Of a stretch of DNA of 64,000 bases, positions 10,037-17,548 are shown one piece after another. The stretch covers positions 1 to 64,000 of the forward strand of contig NZ_JAAOZT010000003.1 in the NCBI RefSeq assembly GCF_011947285.1, written 5' to 3'. This DNA is from Glaciimonas immobilis (GTDB taxonomy: Bacteria; Pseudomonadota; Gammaproteobacteria; Burkholderiales; Burkholderiaceae_D). The translations under genes and the position numbers were made by a program. The stretch's first letter is position 1. The number at the start of each line of letters is the position of its first letter. Below the pieces are notes generated by a model. It saw only the letters and a list, made by a program, of their open reading frames with translations. It had not been told where the DNA came from and searched no databases.

Positions 10037-10915
10037 TTACGGCCCGCTAACACGAACGCTCGAAAATTTTACTTTTCCGCTTCCTAATGCAGTCCCGAGC
10101 AAGATCACAACGCTCCCTACTATCATGTTCAGACTGACGGCTTCGCTAAGAAAAAGTGCACCCCACAGCACACCAAAGATAGGAATCAAAAAGGTCACGG
10201 ACGTAGCATAAGCGGCGCTGACATTTTCGATCAATCTGAAATATATGACGAACGCAAAACCTGTACACACCACACCCAACGCGAGCAAAGCTGACCACGC
10301 CGATAATGAAATGCTCCCCGCCGGCCAATAGAAAAGAGCAAACGGCAACAGCACGACCGTTGCAAAGAATTGGCTACCCAGAGCAACCACAAACGGAGGA
10401 ATACCCGCCAAGCGCTGCTTGGAATAATTGGCTGCGAACCCATAAGACAATGTGGCCAAAAGCACCGCACCGATAGCCAGCCAGACTTCCGGCAAACCAT
10501 CCCCGATTTTGTCCCACACTAAAATTATTACGCCTACCAATCCCACCAGCAAACCCAACACTTGCGATCTATCTAACGGAATTTTTAGCCAAATCATCGC
10601 TATCAAAGCAGTCCATAATGGCGTCGTCGCGTTCAAGATGGAGTCGAATCCCGCATTGATATAAAGGGTCGAGTACGCAAACAAACAAAACGGTATTGCC
10701 GAACCAAAAACGCCGACCACCAGTAAAGGCCAAGCCCTGCTTCGCAATTGTTGACGCGCAACCTTCGAACGAACAACCGGCAGCAGCACTAGCGTGGCAA
10801 TCCCCACTCGCAAAAAAATTAATGCAATCGGACCAAATTCCGGCGCGCCTATACGCATAAATAGAAAGGAGGCGCCCCAGATGGCGGCCAGCAATATGAG
10901 TTCGACAATTTGCAT
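10037..10915 (-). CDS. DMT-family permease with two EamA domains
   Basis: This 292-residue protein has about ten hydrophobic spans in two EamA repeats, the pattern of the 10-TMS drug/metabolite exporter branch. Typical segments are LLAAIWGASFLFMRIGAPEFGPIALIFLR (read in parts) at the N-terminus and SVTFLIPIFGVLWGALFLSEAV in the second repeat. The substrate cannot be read; many relatives export amino acids or metabolites. It is read towards trpC and ends 176 bp from it. It is the last intact chromosomal gene before the integrated element. Confidence 0.88.
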   Translation of the reverse strand: MQIVELILLAAIWGASFLFMRIGAPEFGPIALIFLRVGIATLVLLPVVRSKVARQQLRSRAWPLLVVGVFGSAIPFCLFAYSTLYINAGFDSILNATTPLWTALIAMIWLKIPLDRSQVLGLLVGLVGVIILVWDKIGDGLPEVWLAIGAVLLATLSYGFAANYSKQRLAGIPPFVVALGSQFFATVVLLPFALFYWPAGSISLSAWSALLALGVVCTGFAFVIYFRLIENVSAAYATSVTFLIPIFGVLWGALFLSEAVSLNMIVGSVVILLGTALGSGKVKFSSVRVSGP

Positions 10916-11231
10916 TTTTTGGGTTGGGTTTGGTCTGATTCAGTTTTAGTGATTTAATGCGCTTGTGAGAAGGACACTACGCTCTCTTCTCGTAACAAAG
11001 ATTTTAACGAAATTAACCGCACGCGTCTGGCCAAATTCGGACATAGATTCCGGTTGCGTGAGCGTAATACGCAGGCGATTGCTATCTTCTTGGCTTGGCT
11101 TGGCTTGGCTCGGCTAGGTAGCTGGTTGGGTTTGAATGTTATGAAGGGGATATTTACAGCAGGCCTACGATAAGTTTTACGTACATCATCTTCTAAAGAA
11201 CAGTGCTGAAGAAATCATAGTGACTTTCCTA
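10916..11231. other. Gene-free chromosomal spacer left of the element
   Basis: No coding frame or RNA gene is recognised. A short run of the pentamer TTGGC (four near-perfect copies) occurs around 11091-11118. The spacer ends at the left copy of the 98-bp attachment repeat. Confidence 0.6.
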
Positions 11232-11329
11232 TTCCACAAAAGCAAATGCCTCCCGTAAAATCTACGGGAGGCATTGTGTGTATTGGTGCTGGCTGCAGGA
11301 CTTGAACCCGCCACCCCCTGATTACAAGT
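11232..11329. repeat. Left attachment repeat with partial tRNA-Thr
   Basis: This matches 36672-36769 over 98 bp with a single mismatch (11280 versus 36720). It holds the tRNA-Thr 3' end from CCA to the anticodon loop (11284-11329) and the hairpin terminator (11245-11275). Similarity stops abruptly at 11330, inside the anticodon region, so this copy cannot make a tRNA. Confidence 0.93.
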
Positions 11330-12590
11330 TAGCAACTATTATAGTAAGTCTTTGATATTTAAGGAAAACCTACCGTAAGCTGAAGTAATCAAAAAGAGTT
11401 TAGAATCAGTAACTTAGCGTAATTTGGCGGAGACAAGAAAAACGTATGGATGTACTGCAATCGTACTGAATTTCAATTTGCCGATGCCGAGATTGACGTC
11501 GATTTCTCAAGTAATGAAGATGAAATCGACGTTGTGCATATGCAACACCTCGAAAAGACTTCCACAAATTATTCGCAAAGATCGCCTTAAAACGTGCACC
11601 GCGCCGAACTCGATTCCTTGAAGATAGTGCTGCCAAGAAGACCGTTCGGATTGGTGAAAATAAATAATAACGTATCTGCTAAATCGTTGATTTAAAAAGT
11701 ATTTGACGATTTTTAATATTTATTATCTTCTGCGTCAAATAACAAAATTAACCGTTCATCCGCCTTATGTCGCTTGCTATCGGGCAAATGTTTCTGGCGT
11801 CGTCGAGCCAAGCGGGTAGTTGCGATCAGTGGGATAAACCAAAGTTTTTTCAAGGAAAAACCGATGCCCTCGGGGGCATGCTCACGCAGAGGTCGCACCG
11901 AGGGCTTGCGATACTCGCATGGTACGTCAAAAGACGTTAGCCTGCGTGTGCCACGGTGTGCCAACCTATCTCTTGTTCTCCCTGCGCGTCCATGGCTACC
12001 GAAGCGAAAACTGCTCTATCTGGTATTTGAGCATCCGCCCCCTACACTGGGACTTAGGCCCTTAATCACAGGTCGTTGCGTTGCCCCCCTCCCACCAGTT
12101 AGCCCATATCATTGAAGTGATTCGCAATGATCGTCTTAATGTAGGTACATTTTCTTTCAATTGCGCTTTGTTTCGCTTGGTTGAGCAATGACAGTCAGGG
12201 GAAAATGGGTCCAAGCTGTATGGAAAAAAATGCTCCCCGCGCACGGCGTAGGGGTGGAGCACGGTGTAGCGCTCCCGATTCTCTTCGTCAACCACCACGC
12301 GAGCGGCTCAGAAACAAATAAAGTTTCCCCAGCCATGCATACAGCTCAAAAGAGGGTCACGGGGTAGCGATCCCGGCCCTCTTCGTCAAACGCCACTTGC
12401 GCGGCTTAGAAGCTTCTGCGAATTGCATTGAAAATCAAACAACCCCATTTCCTGGTGTACACGACAAGCGACTGCTGCTAAGGAATCGGAATCACCGATA
12501 ATAGTTTGGATAGGAAAGTCATGTCCTTAATTTGAACATCAAATGAATGTCTTTTTTGGAGACGCGATGGAAACTTACTATTTATAAACA
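11330..12590. other. Decayed, gene-poor left end of the element
   Basis: No intact gene is supported. Three signs of decay are seen. A HEPN-gene fragment lies at 11975-12060. A pair of imperfect copies of about 50 bp lies near 12260-12310 and 12360-12410; both read DEE-x-R-x-RY on the minus strand. A short acidic frame of 46 codons lies at 11450-11590 and may be a gene remnant. Frames on both strands are short and lack family features. Confidence 0.5.
11975..12060 (+). pseudogene. Fragment of a second HEPN gene of the MNT/HEPN type
   Basis: The stretch around 11986-12045 matches the intact HEPN gene near 13741-13810 with many substitutions. The shared part includes the sequence for an RAHGYRSEN-like segment and the following residues. 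It has no start, no complete frame and no continuation. Together with the fragment at 12591-12726 it indicates a former second copy of the pair, now in scrambled order. Confidence 0.6.
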
Positions 12591-12726
12591 CTAGCGCGGC
12601 TGGAAGCGTCGGCCTTGGTGACCGTGCGGCGAGTGGGAAATCAAAAGCATTACCAGGCAAACCACGAAGCACCAATATTTGAAGAGCTACGCAGTATTGT
12701 TCTAAAAACGTTCGGTGCGGCGGATG
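12591..12726 (+). pseudogene. Fragment of a second MNT nucleotidyltransferase gene
   Basis: This stretch of about 136 bp matches 13108-13243 of the intact gene at roughly 85 percent by eye. It encodes the part around TVRRVGNQKHYQANHEAPIFEEL. The winged-helix start and the nucleotidyltransferase GS-x10-DxD motif are missing, and the frame continues into unrelated sequence. It is a truncated duplicate. Confidence 0.75.
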
Positions 12727-12933
12727 GGGAGAAATTTTTCCCAATTGCCCAACAAGTTGTGCAGGTTACCCACATTCATATTCATACAACCGTGTGCGAT
12801 AACCCGAAGTTAATCGTATTTTTTTGGTTTCTTTGGCAAGCGCACTCTAGGGCATGTTAGGAGACCCGCACCGGAAGCTGTTGTGTTTTGAGGTGCGGGC
12901 GCACACATGCCGTTCACGCCATGCATGATTGGT

Positions 12934-12977
12934 TTGACAATACCTATATTGGGTATTAATATGCCCATTATGGGTAT
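12934..12977 (+). promoter_or_regulatory. Promoter with operator-like palindromes before the MNT/HEPN pair
   Basis: TTGACA at 12934-12939 is followed after 17 bases by TAATAT at 12957-12962, a good sigma-70 promoter. Two palindromes overlap it: ATACC-N6-GGGTAT at 12940-12956 and ATGCCCATTATGGGTAT at 12961-12977. Transcription would begin about 12969, directly at the ATG at 12970, which suggests a leaderless mRNA. The palindromes are natural operators for the winged-helix domain of the encoded protein, by inference. Confidence 0.6.
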
Positions 12978-13572
12978 TTACGCAGACGCACTATTTACGA
13001 AGACGCAACAGCGAGTGCTGGCAGTTATATACGGCCAGTCACAGCGGTCGTTTTATGCCAATGAAATTATCGGATTAGCGGCGATTGGTTCTGGCGCCGT
13101 GCAACGCGAGCTAGCGCGGTTGGAGGCCTCAGCCCTAGTGACCGTGCGGCGCGTAGGAAACCAAAAGCATTATCAGGCCAACCACGAAGCCCCAATATTT
13201 GAAGAACTGCGCGGTATAGTTTTGAAAACGTTCGGCGTGGCCGATGTATTACGCGCAGCGCTTCATTCAGTGTGGCCGCTAGTGGATTTTGCGTTTGTCT
13301 ACGGTTCATTAGCCAAGGGTACAGAGCATGCCAACAGTGACGTCGATTTGATGGTGATTGGAGCAGTGCCGTCAAATGCAGAGTTACTTGAAGCGCTATT
13401 GCCCGCTCAAGCGCAGCTGGGACGCGTTGTGAACCCGACTCTCTACACACCGGACGAGTTTGCCCAACGCGTGCGCGATGGTCGGTCATTCATTGTCCGG
13501 GTACTGGAGCAACCTAAAATCTTTGTCAAAGGGTCCGAACATGATATTACCCGCCTCGGCAGCGCTGGCTAA
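12970..13572 (+). CDS. MNT-type nucleotidyltransferase with N-terminal winged helix (putative antitoxin)
   Basis: This is a 200-residue protein from ATG 12970; in-frame starts also exist at 12907 and 12961, but the promoter overlaps them. Residues 1-75 form a winged-helix DNA-binding region (KTQQRVLAVIYGQSQRSFYANEI). Residues 105-130 hold the minimal nucleotidyltransferase motif, G112-S113 followed by D124-x-D126 (VYGSLAKGTEHANSDVDLMVIG). Relatives such as MntA AMPylate and silence a partner HEPN RNase. The overlap with the HEPN gene, 32 bases, supports a toxin-antitoxin pair. The winged helix suggests autoregulation at the upstream palindromes. Activity of this copy is inferred. Confidence 0.82.
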   Translation: MGIYADALFTKTQQRVLAVIYGQSQRSFYANEIIGLAAIGSGAVQRELARLEASALVTVRRVGNQKHYQANHEAPIFEELRGIVLKTFGVADVLRAALHSVWPLVDFAFVYGSLAKGTEHANSDVDLMVIGAVPSNAELLEALLPAQAQLGRVVNPTLYTPDEFAQRVRDGRSFIVRVLEQPKIFVKGSEHDITRLGSAG

Positions 13573-13972
13573 TTTAGCGCGCATTGGTAAGCTCAAAGCG
13601 GAACCGCCCGATGCTCGGGAGCGGGCTGGCTTGTTGCGTTCTGCCAGCGTGCGCTTGTTGGATGCCAGACAACCTATGCTTTCATTGGAAAGCCGTTTTG
13701 ATCTTGCCTACAATGCCGCCCATGCTGCTGCATTGTCCGCCCTGCGGGCCCATGGCTACCGTAGCGAAAATCGTTACCTAGTATTTCAATGTCTAGAGCA
13801 TACGCTTGGATATAAACCGGAACAGTGGCTGTTGCTTAACCACGCTCACAAAAAACGCAACTTAGCCGAATATGAAGGTGACCTCGATGTTACCGTGGGC
13901 TTTGTCGAAGAGCTGATTGAACATGTCTCAAACTTGATTGCTGCTGCCCAGGCGCTTGAGTCTGCATCATGA
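13541..13972 (+). CDS. HEPN-domain protein, partner of the MNT protein (putative toxin)
   Basis: This 143-residue, mostly helical protein starts at ATG 13541 inside the end of the MNT gene; the frame opens further back at 13460. The conserved helix pair includes KKRNLAEYEGDLDVT, with R106-N107 and Y111. The histidine of the classic R-x4-6-H HEPN active site is not at the usual place, so this belongs to a HEPN subgroup whose RNase activity is uncertain. By its pairing it is expected to be the toxin or adaptor half of the module. Degraded copies of both genes lie just upstream in the element. Confidence 0.75.
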   Translation: MILPASAALANLARIGKLKAEPPDARERAGLLRSASVRLLDARQPMLSLESRFDLAYNAAHAAALSALRAHGYRSENRYLVFQCLEHTLGYKPEQWLLLNHAHKKRNLAEYEGDLDVTVGFVEELIEHVSNLIAAAQALESAS

Positions 13973-14115
13973 TAACGAAAGTATTCTCCCAATCGGCATT
14001 GGTGTCGACGCTGCAGGTTGGCGAGCAGTGTAAATTAAGACGGTAATCCGGTGACATATGACACATGTAATTAATCGCGACGGTCGCTCACGATGGACCA
14101 GAATGAGCGGTCACG

Positions 14116-14262
14116 ATGCGCAAGAATATCCATCGGCTTAGCATCACGGCATTGACGGAAAAGGACGCATTGCAACACCATATCAATGAACTCAAACAGC
14201 GTCAGGCGTCGCTCGCCGCGCATTGTTGGTCGCTGGAACATAACGAAGAAAATGGACAATAA
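14116..14262 (+). CDS. Possible 48-residue helical protein before hsdM
   Basis: An ATG frame of 48 codons ends at TAA 14260-14262, just before the hsdM start at 14267. The predicted peptide is helical (LTEKDALQHHINELKQRQASL). It has no recognised domain and no strong ribosome site. It may be a small regulatory or leader frame of the hsd operon, or chance. Confidence 0.3.
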   Translation: MRKNIHRLSITALTEKDALQHHINELKQRQASLAAHCWSLEHNEENGQ

Positions 14263-14266
14263 CATC

Positions 14267-16195
14267 ATGAACCAACAAAACCTTGCCGATTTCATCTGGA
14301 GCGTTGCCGACACCCTGCGCGGCGATTTCAAGCAGTCTGAGTTTGGCCGCATCATCCTGCCCTTTACCGTCTTGCGCCGTTTGGAGTGCGTACTGGAACC
14401 CACCCGCAAACAGGTGCTGCAACAATACGCCGGCTTAAAAGGATCGCAGGTTGATCTGGATCTGGTCTTGCCAAGTACCGCCAAGGCGAGTTTCTACAAT
14501 ACTTCCGAATTCAGTCTGGCCACGGTCGGTTCCACCAGCACCCGTGCCAACCTGGAAGACTTCATCGCCAAATTCTCGGCTAACGCGCGCCAGGTGTTTG
14601 AGCACTTCGCTTTTGACGGCTGGCTTACCAAGCTGGAAAATGCCAATCTGCTGTATCTGGTCACACAAAAGTTTGCCACCATCGACCTGCATCCGAACGT
14701 CATTAGCAATCACGAGATGGGCTTGGTGTTCGAACATCTGATTCGCAAGTTTGCCGAATCGGCCAACGACACTGCAGGGGAGTTTTTTACCCCGCGCGAT
14801 GTGGTGCGGCTGGTGACGACCCTGGTGTTTTCCAGTGACCACGAAGCGCTCAATGGTGAAGGCGTGGTGCGTACCGTGTACGACTGCGCCGCCGGTACCG
14901 GTGGCTTCCTATCCTCGGCTATCGAGCAGGTTGCCGAGTGGAACCCTAGCGCTAGGCTGATCCCGTACGCTCAGGAACTGAACCCCGAGACCTACGCGAT
15001 CTCGGTGGCGGACAAGCTGATCCAGGGTTACGACACCAAAAATATCAAGCTCGGCAATACCCTCTCCAACGACCTGCTGCCACAGGAGCAGTTCGACTAC
15101 TGCCTGGCCAATCCGCCGTTTGGGGTGAAATGGGAAAAGGTACAAAAGCAGGTGCAGGATGAGCAAAAGAATCTCGGCTTTGGCGGTCGCTTCGGCGCGG
15201 GCTTGCCGCGTGTCGGCGATGGTTCTCTGCTGTTCCTGATGCATTTGCTGTCCAAGCGCAAACCGGTAGCACAGGGTGGCAGCCGCATCGGCATCGTGCT
15301 GTCCGGCTCGCCCCTGTTTAACGGCGGGGCGGGCTCGGGAGAATCGGAAATCCGCCGCTGGATACTGGAAAACGACTGGTTAGAGGCCATTATTGCGCTG
15401 CCCAATGACCTGTTCTACAACACCGGCATTGGCACCTATGTGTGGGTGCTCTCCAACCACAAGGACGCTAGCCGCACAGGCCGGGTGCAGCTGATCGACG
15501 CCACCGCGATGCACGCGCCGATGCGCAAATCGTTAGGCAGCAAACGTAAGTTGCTGTCGGAAGAACAGATCGCCGAGATTGCTCGCCTGCACGATGGCTT
15601 TGTCGAAGTCGCTGCAGCCAAGATTTTCAACACCACCGACTTCGGCTACCGCCGCATCACCGTCGAGCGCCCGCTGCGCCTGCGTTTTGCTGTCACAACG
15701 GAAAACCTCGCCGCCTACCGCGACACCAAGGGTGCCGAGCATGTCGATGCCTTCGCTTCGTTGCTGGAACGGGGAGGACATTTTGATGACCTGCTCAACT
15801 TCCTGAAGGCTGCCAAGGTGAAAAAGCTGGGTAAGGGAGCACAGAAAGCCGTGTTTACCTGCTTCGGCACCAAATGCCCCGAGGCCGAGCCGATCAAGGA
15901 TGCTGACGGCAAGCTGCTGCCCGATGCTGACTTGCGCGAAAACGAGAACGTGCCACTCAATCGAGACATCAACGACTACTTCAAATGCGAAGTGCTGCCG
16001 CATGTGCCGGATGCGTGGATCGACGAGACCAAGCGCGACGAGAAGGACGGCCAAATCGGCATCGTCGGCTACGAAATCAACTTCAACCGCTACTTCTACC
16101 AGTACCTGCCGCCGCGCAAGCTGGTAGACATCGACGCCGATCTGAAATCAGTGGAAGCGGAGATCGCCGCGCTGCTGAATGAGGTGACGGCATGA
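14267..16195 (+). CDS. hsdM: Type I restriction-modification methyltransferase subunit
   Basis: This 642-residue N6-adenine methyltransferase subunit of a type I system starts at ATG 14267, giving the family start MNQQNLADFIWSVADTLRGDFKQSE; an in-frame ATG at 14252 is possible. The SAM-binding motif is AAGTGGFLSSAIEQ and the catalytic motif is ANPPFG. It methylates host DNA and, with HsdS and HsdR, completes the restriction complex. The stop overlaps the hsdS start (ATGA). Codon use is more GC-rich than in the retron and NACHT genes of the same element, pointing to a different source. Confidence 0.95.
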   Translation: MNQQNLADFIWSVADTLRGDFKQSEFGRIILPFTVLRRLECVLEPTRKQVLQQYAGLKGSQVDLDLVLPSTAKASFYNTSEFSLATVGSTSTRANLEDFIAKFSANARQVFEHFAFDGWLTKLENANLLYLVTQKFATIDLHPNVISNHEMGLVFEHLIRKFAESANDTAGEFFTPRDVVRLVTTLVFSSDHEALNGEGVVRTVYDCAAGTGGFLSSAIEQVAEWNPSARLIPYAQELNPETYAISVADKLIQGYDTKNIKLGNTLSNDLLPQEQFDYCLANPPFGVKWEKVQKQVQDEQKNLGFGGRFGAGLPRVGDGSLLFLMHLLSKRKPVAQGGSRIGIVLSGSPLFNGGAGSGESEIRRWILENDWLEAIIALPNDLFYNTGIGTYVWVLSNHKDASRTGRVQLIDATAMHAPMRKSLGSKRKLLSEEQIAEIARLHDGFVEVAAAKIFNTTDFGYRRITVERPLRLRFAVTTENLAAYRDTKGAEHVDAFASLLERGGHFDDLLNFLKAAKVKKLGKGAQKAVFTCFGTKCPEAEPIKDADGKLLPDADLRENENVPLNRDINDYFKCEVLPHVPDAWIDETKRDEKDGQIGIVGYEINFNRYFYQYLPPRKLVDIDADLKSVEAEIAALLNEVTA

Positions 16196-17460
16196 GCCAT
16201 TACAAGTCGTACCCGGTACACAAGGATTCCGGCGTTGAGTGGCTGGGCCTAGTGCCCAAACATTGGAGCGTTGTGCCATTCAAGTGGCTTGCAGTCATTC
16301 AAAATGGAAAGGACTATAAGGACGTTGAAACCGACGAGGAGGGCTTTCCGGTAATTGGCTCTGGCGGGGAGTTTGCGAGGGCATCGAAGTCTTTGTTTAA
16401 TGGCGAGTCTGTTCTTTTGGGAAGAAAGGGCACGATTGATCGGCCGCTCTATATCAATGGGCCTTTCTGGACGGTTGATACAATGTTCTACACTTTGATC
16501 GGCCCTAAGGCAGTAGGAAAGTACCTCTACTATTGCTCATTGACCATTCAGTTTGATAAGTACTCAACCAATACAGCTCTGCCGAGCATGACCCAGGAGG
16601 TCCTGGGTCAAATCCCATTTGCCGTGCCTGAGATTCAGGAGCAGCGCACGATTGCTGCCCACCTCGATCGCCAAACTGCTCGCATCGACGGTCTGGTCAA
16701 TACGAAAACCCGTTTTATCGAACTGCTGCGCGAAAAGCGGCAGGCGTTGATCACCCACGCGGTCACCAAGGGTCTTGACCCCACCGCAAAGATGAAAGAT
16801 TCCGGCGTGGAATGGCTGGGGGAGGTGCCGGAGCATTGGACTGTTAAGCAGCTCGGATACTTCGCCGATGTGCTTAGGGGAAAATTTACGCATAGGCCAC
16901 GTAATGATCCCGCCTTCTATGATGGCGACTTCCCGTTCATCCAAACTGGCGATATAACAGGCACATCTCGATACATTACTAGCTACAAACAGACGCTGAA
17001 TGAACGGGGTATTGCAGTAAGTAAAGAGTTTCCAAAAGGAACCTTGGTAATGGCTATTGCGGCAAATATCGGAGATGTCGCGATTCTTAATTTTCCTGCC
17101 TATTTCCCTGACAGCGTCGTGGGCCTCCTTCCAACAGGGGAAAACGATTTGATGTTTCTGTTTTACCTTATGCAAGCGATGAAACAGCCAATGCTGACGA
17201 CGGCATCCATCAGTACACAAATGAATCTGAATATTGAGAAAATCGTCGCATTGGTAGCCGCCCAGCCGCCGTTACACGAACAGGTACAGATTGTTGCGTA
17301 TATTGATCGCGAAACAGCCCGCATCGACACGCTTACCAGCAAAACAGAACGTAGCATCGAACTGCTCAAAGAGCGCCGCAGCGCGCTGATTACCGCCGCT
17401 GTTACCGGCCAGATTGACGTTAGGGAGAACACCGTCCGGCAAGATCAGCTGGCGGCTTGA
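16192..17460 (+). CDS. hsdS: Type I restriction-modification specificity subunit
   Basis: The 422-residue protein has the two-fold layout of HsdS. Two target-recognition domains start with the repeats KDSGVEWLGLVPKHWSVVPFK (near residue 9) and KDSGVEWLGEVPEHWTVKQLG (near 202). Each is followed by a conserved helical spacer with TIAAHLDRQTARID or VAYIDRETARID. It fixes the bipartite DNA sequence recognised by the complex. Both recognition domains appear intact, so a functional specificity is expected; the target cannot be read from sequence. It is coupled to hsdM by a four-base overlap. Confidence 0.94.
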   Translation: MSHYKSYPVHKDSGVEWLGLVPKHWSVVPFKWLAVIQNGKDYKDVETDEEGFPVIGSGGEFARASKSLFNGESVLLGRKGTIDRPLYINGPFWTVDTMFYTLIGPKAVGKYLYYCSLTIQFDKYSTNTALPSMTQEVLGQIPFAVPEIQEQRTIAAHLDRQTARIDGLVNTKTRFIELLREKRQALITHAVTKGLDPTAKMKDSGVEWLGEVPEHWTVKQLGYFADVLRGKFTHRPRNDPAFYDGDFPFIQTGDITGTSRYITSYKQTLNERGIAVSKEFPKGTLVMAIAANIGDVAILNFPAYFPDSVVGLLPTGENDLMFLFYLMQAMKQPMLTTASISTQMNLNIEKIVALVAAQPPLHEQVQIVAYIDRETARIDTLTSKTERSIELLKERRSALITAAVTGQIDVRENTVRQDQLAA

Positions 17461-17548
17461 TAAATACTGAACGCGTGCGGTTGCTGGTTAAGAGGAGTCC
17501 ATTTTCTCTAACCAGACCTGACGAAAATAAAAAATAGAAAGCATCGCC

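Noticed and set aside
11090-11118. TTGGC pentamer run as a CRISPR or VNTR feature
   Set aside because: It is too short and has no spacers; it is only a small simple repeat. No CRISPR array was seen anywhere in the window.
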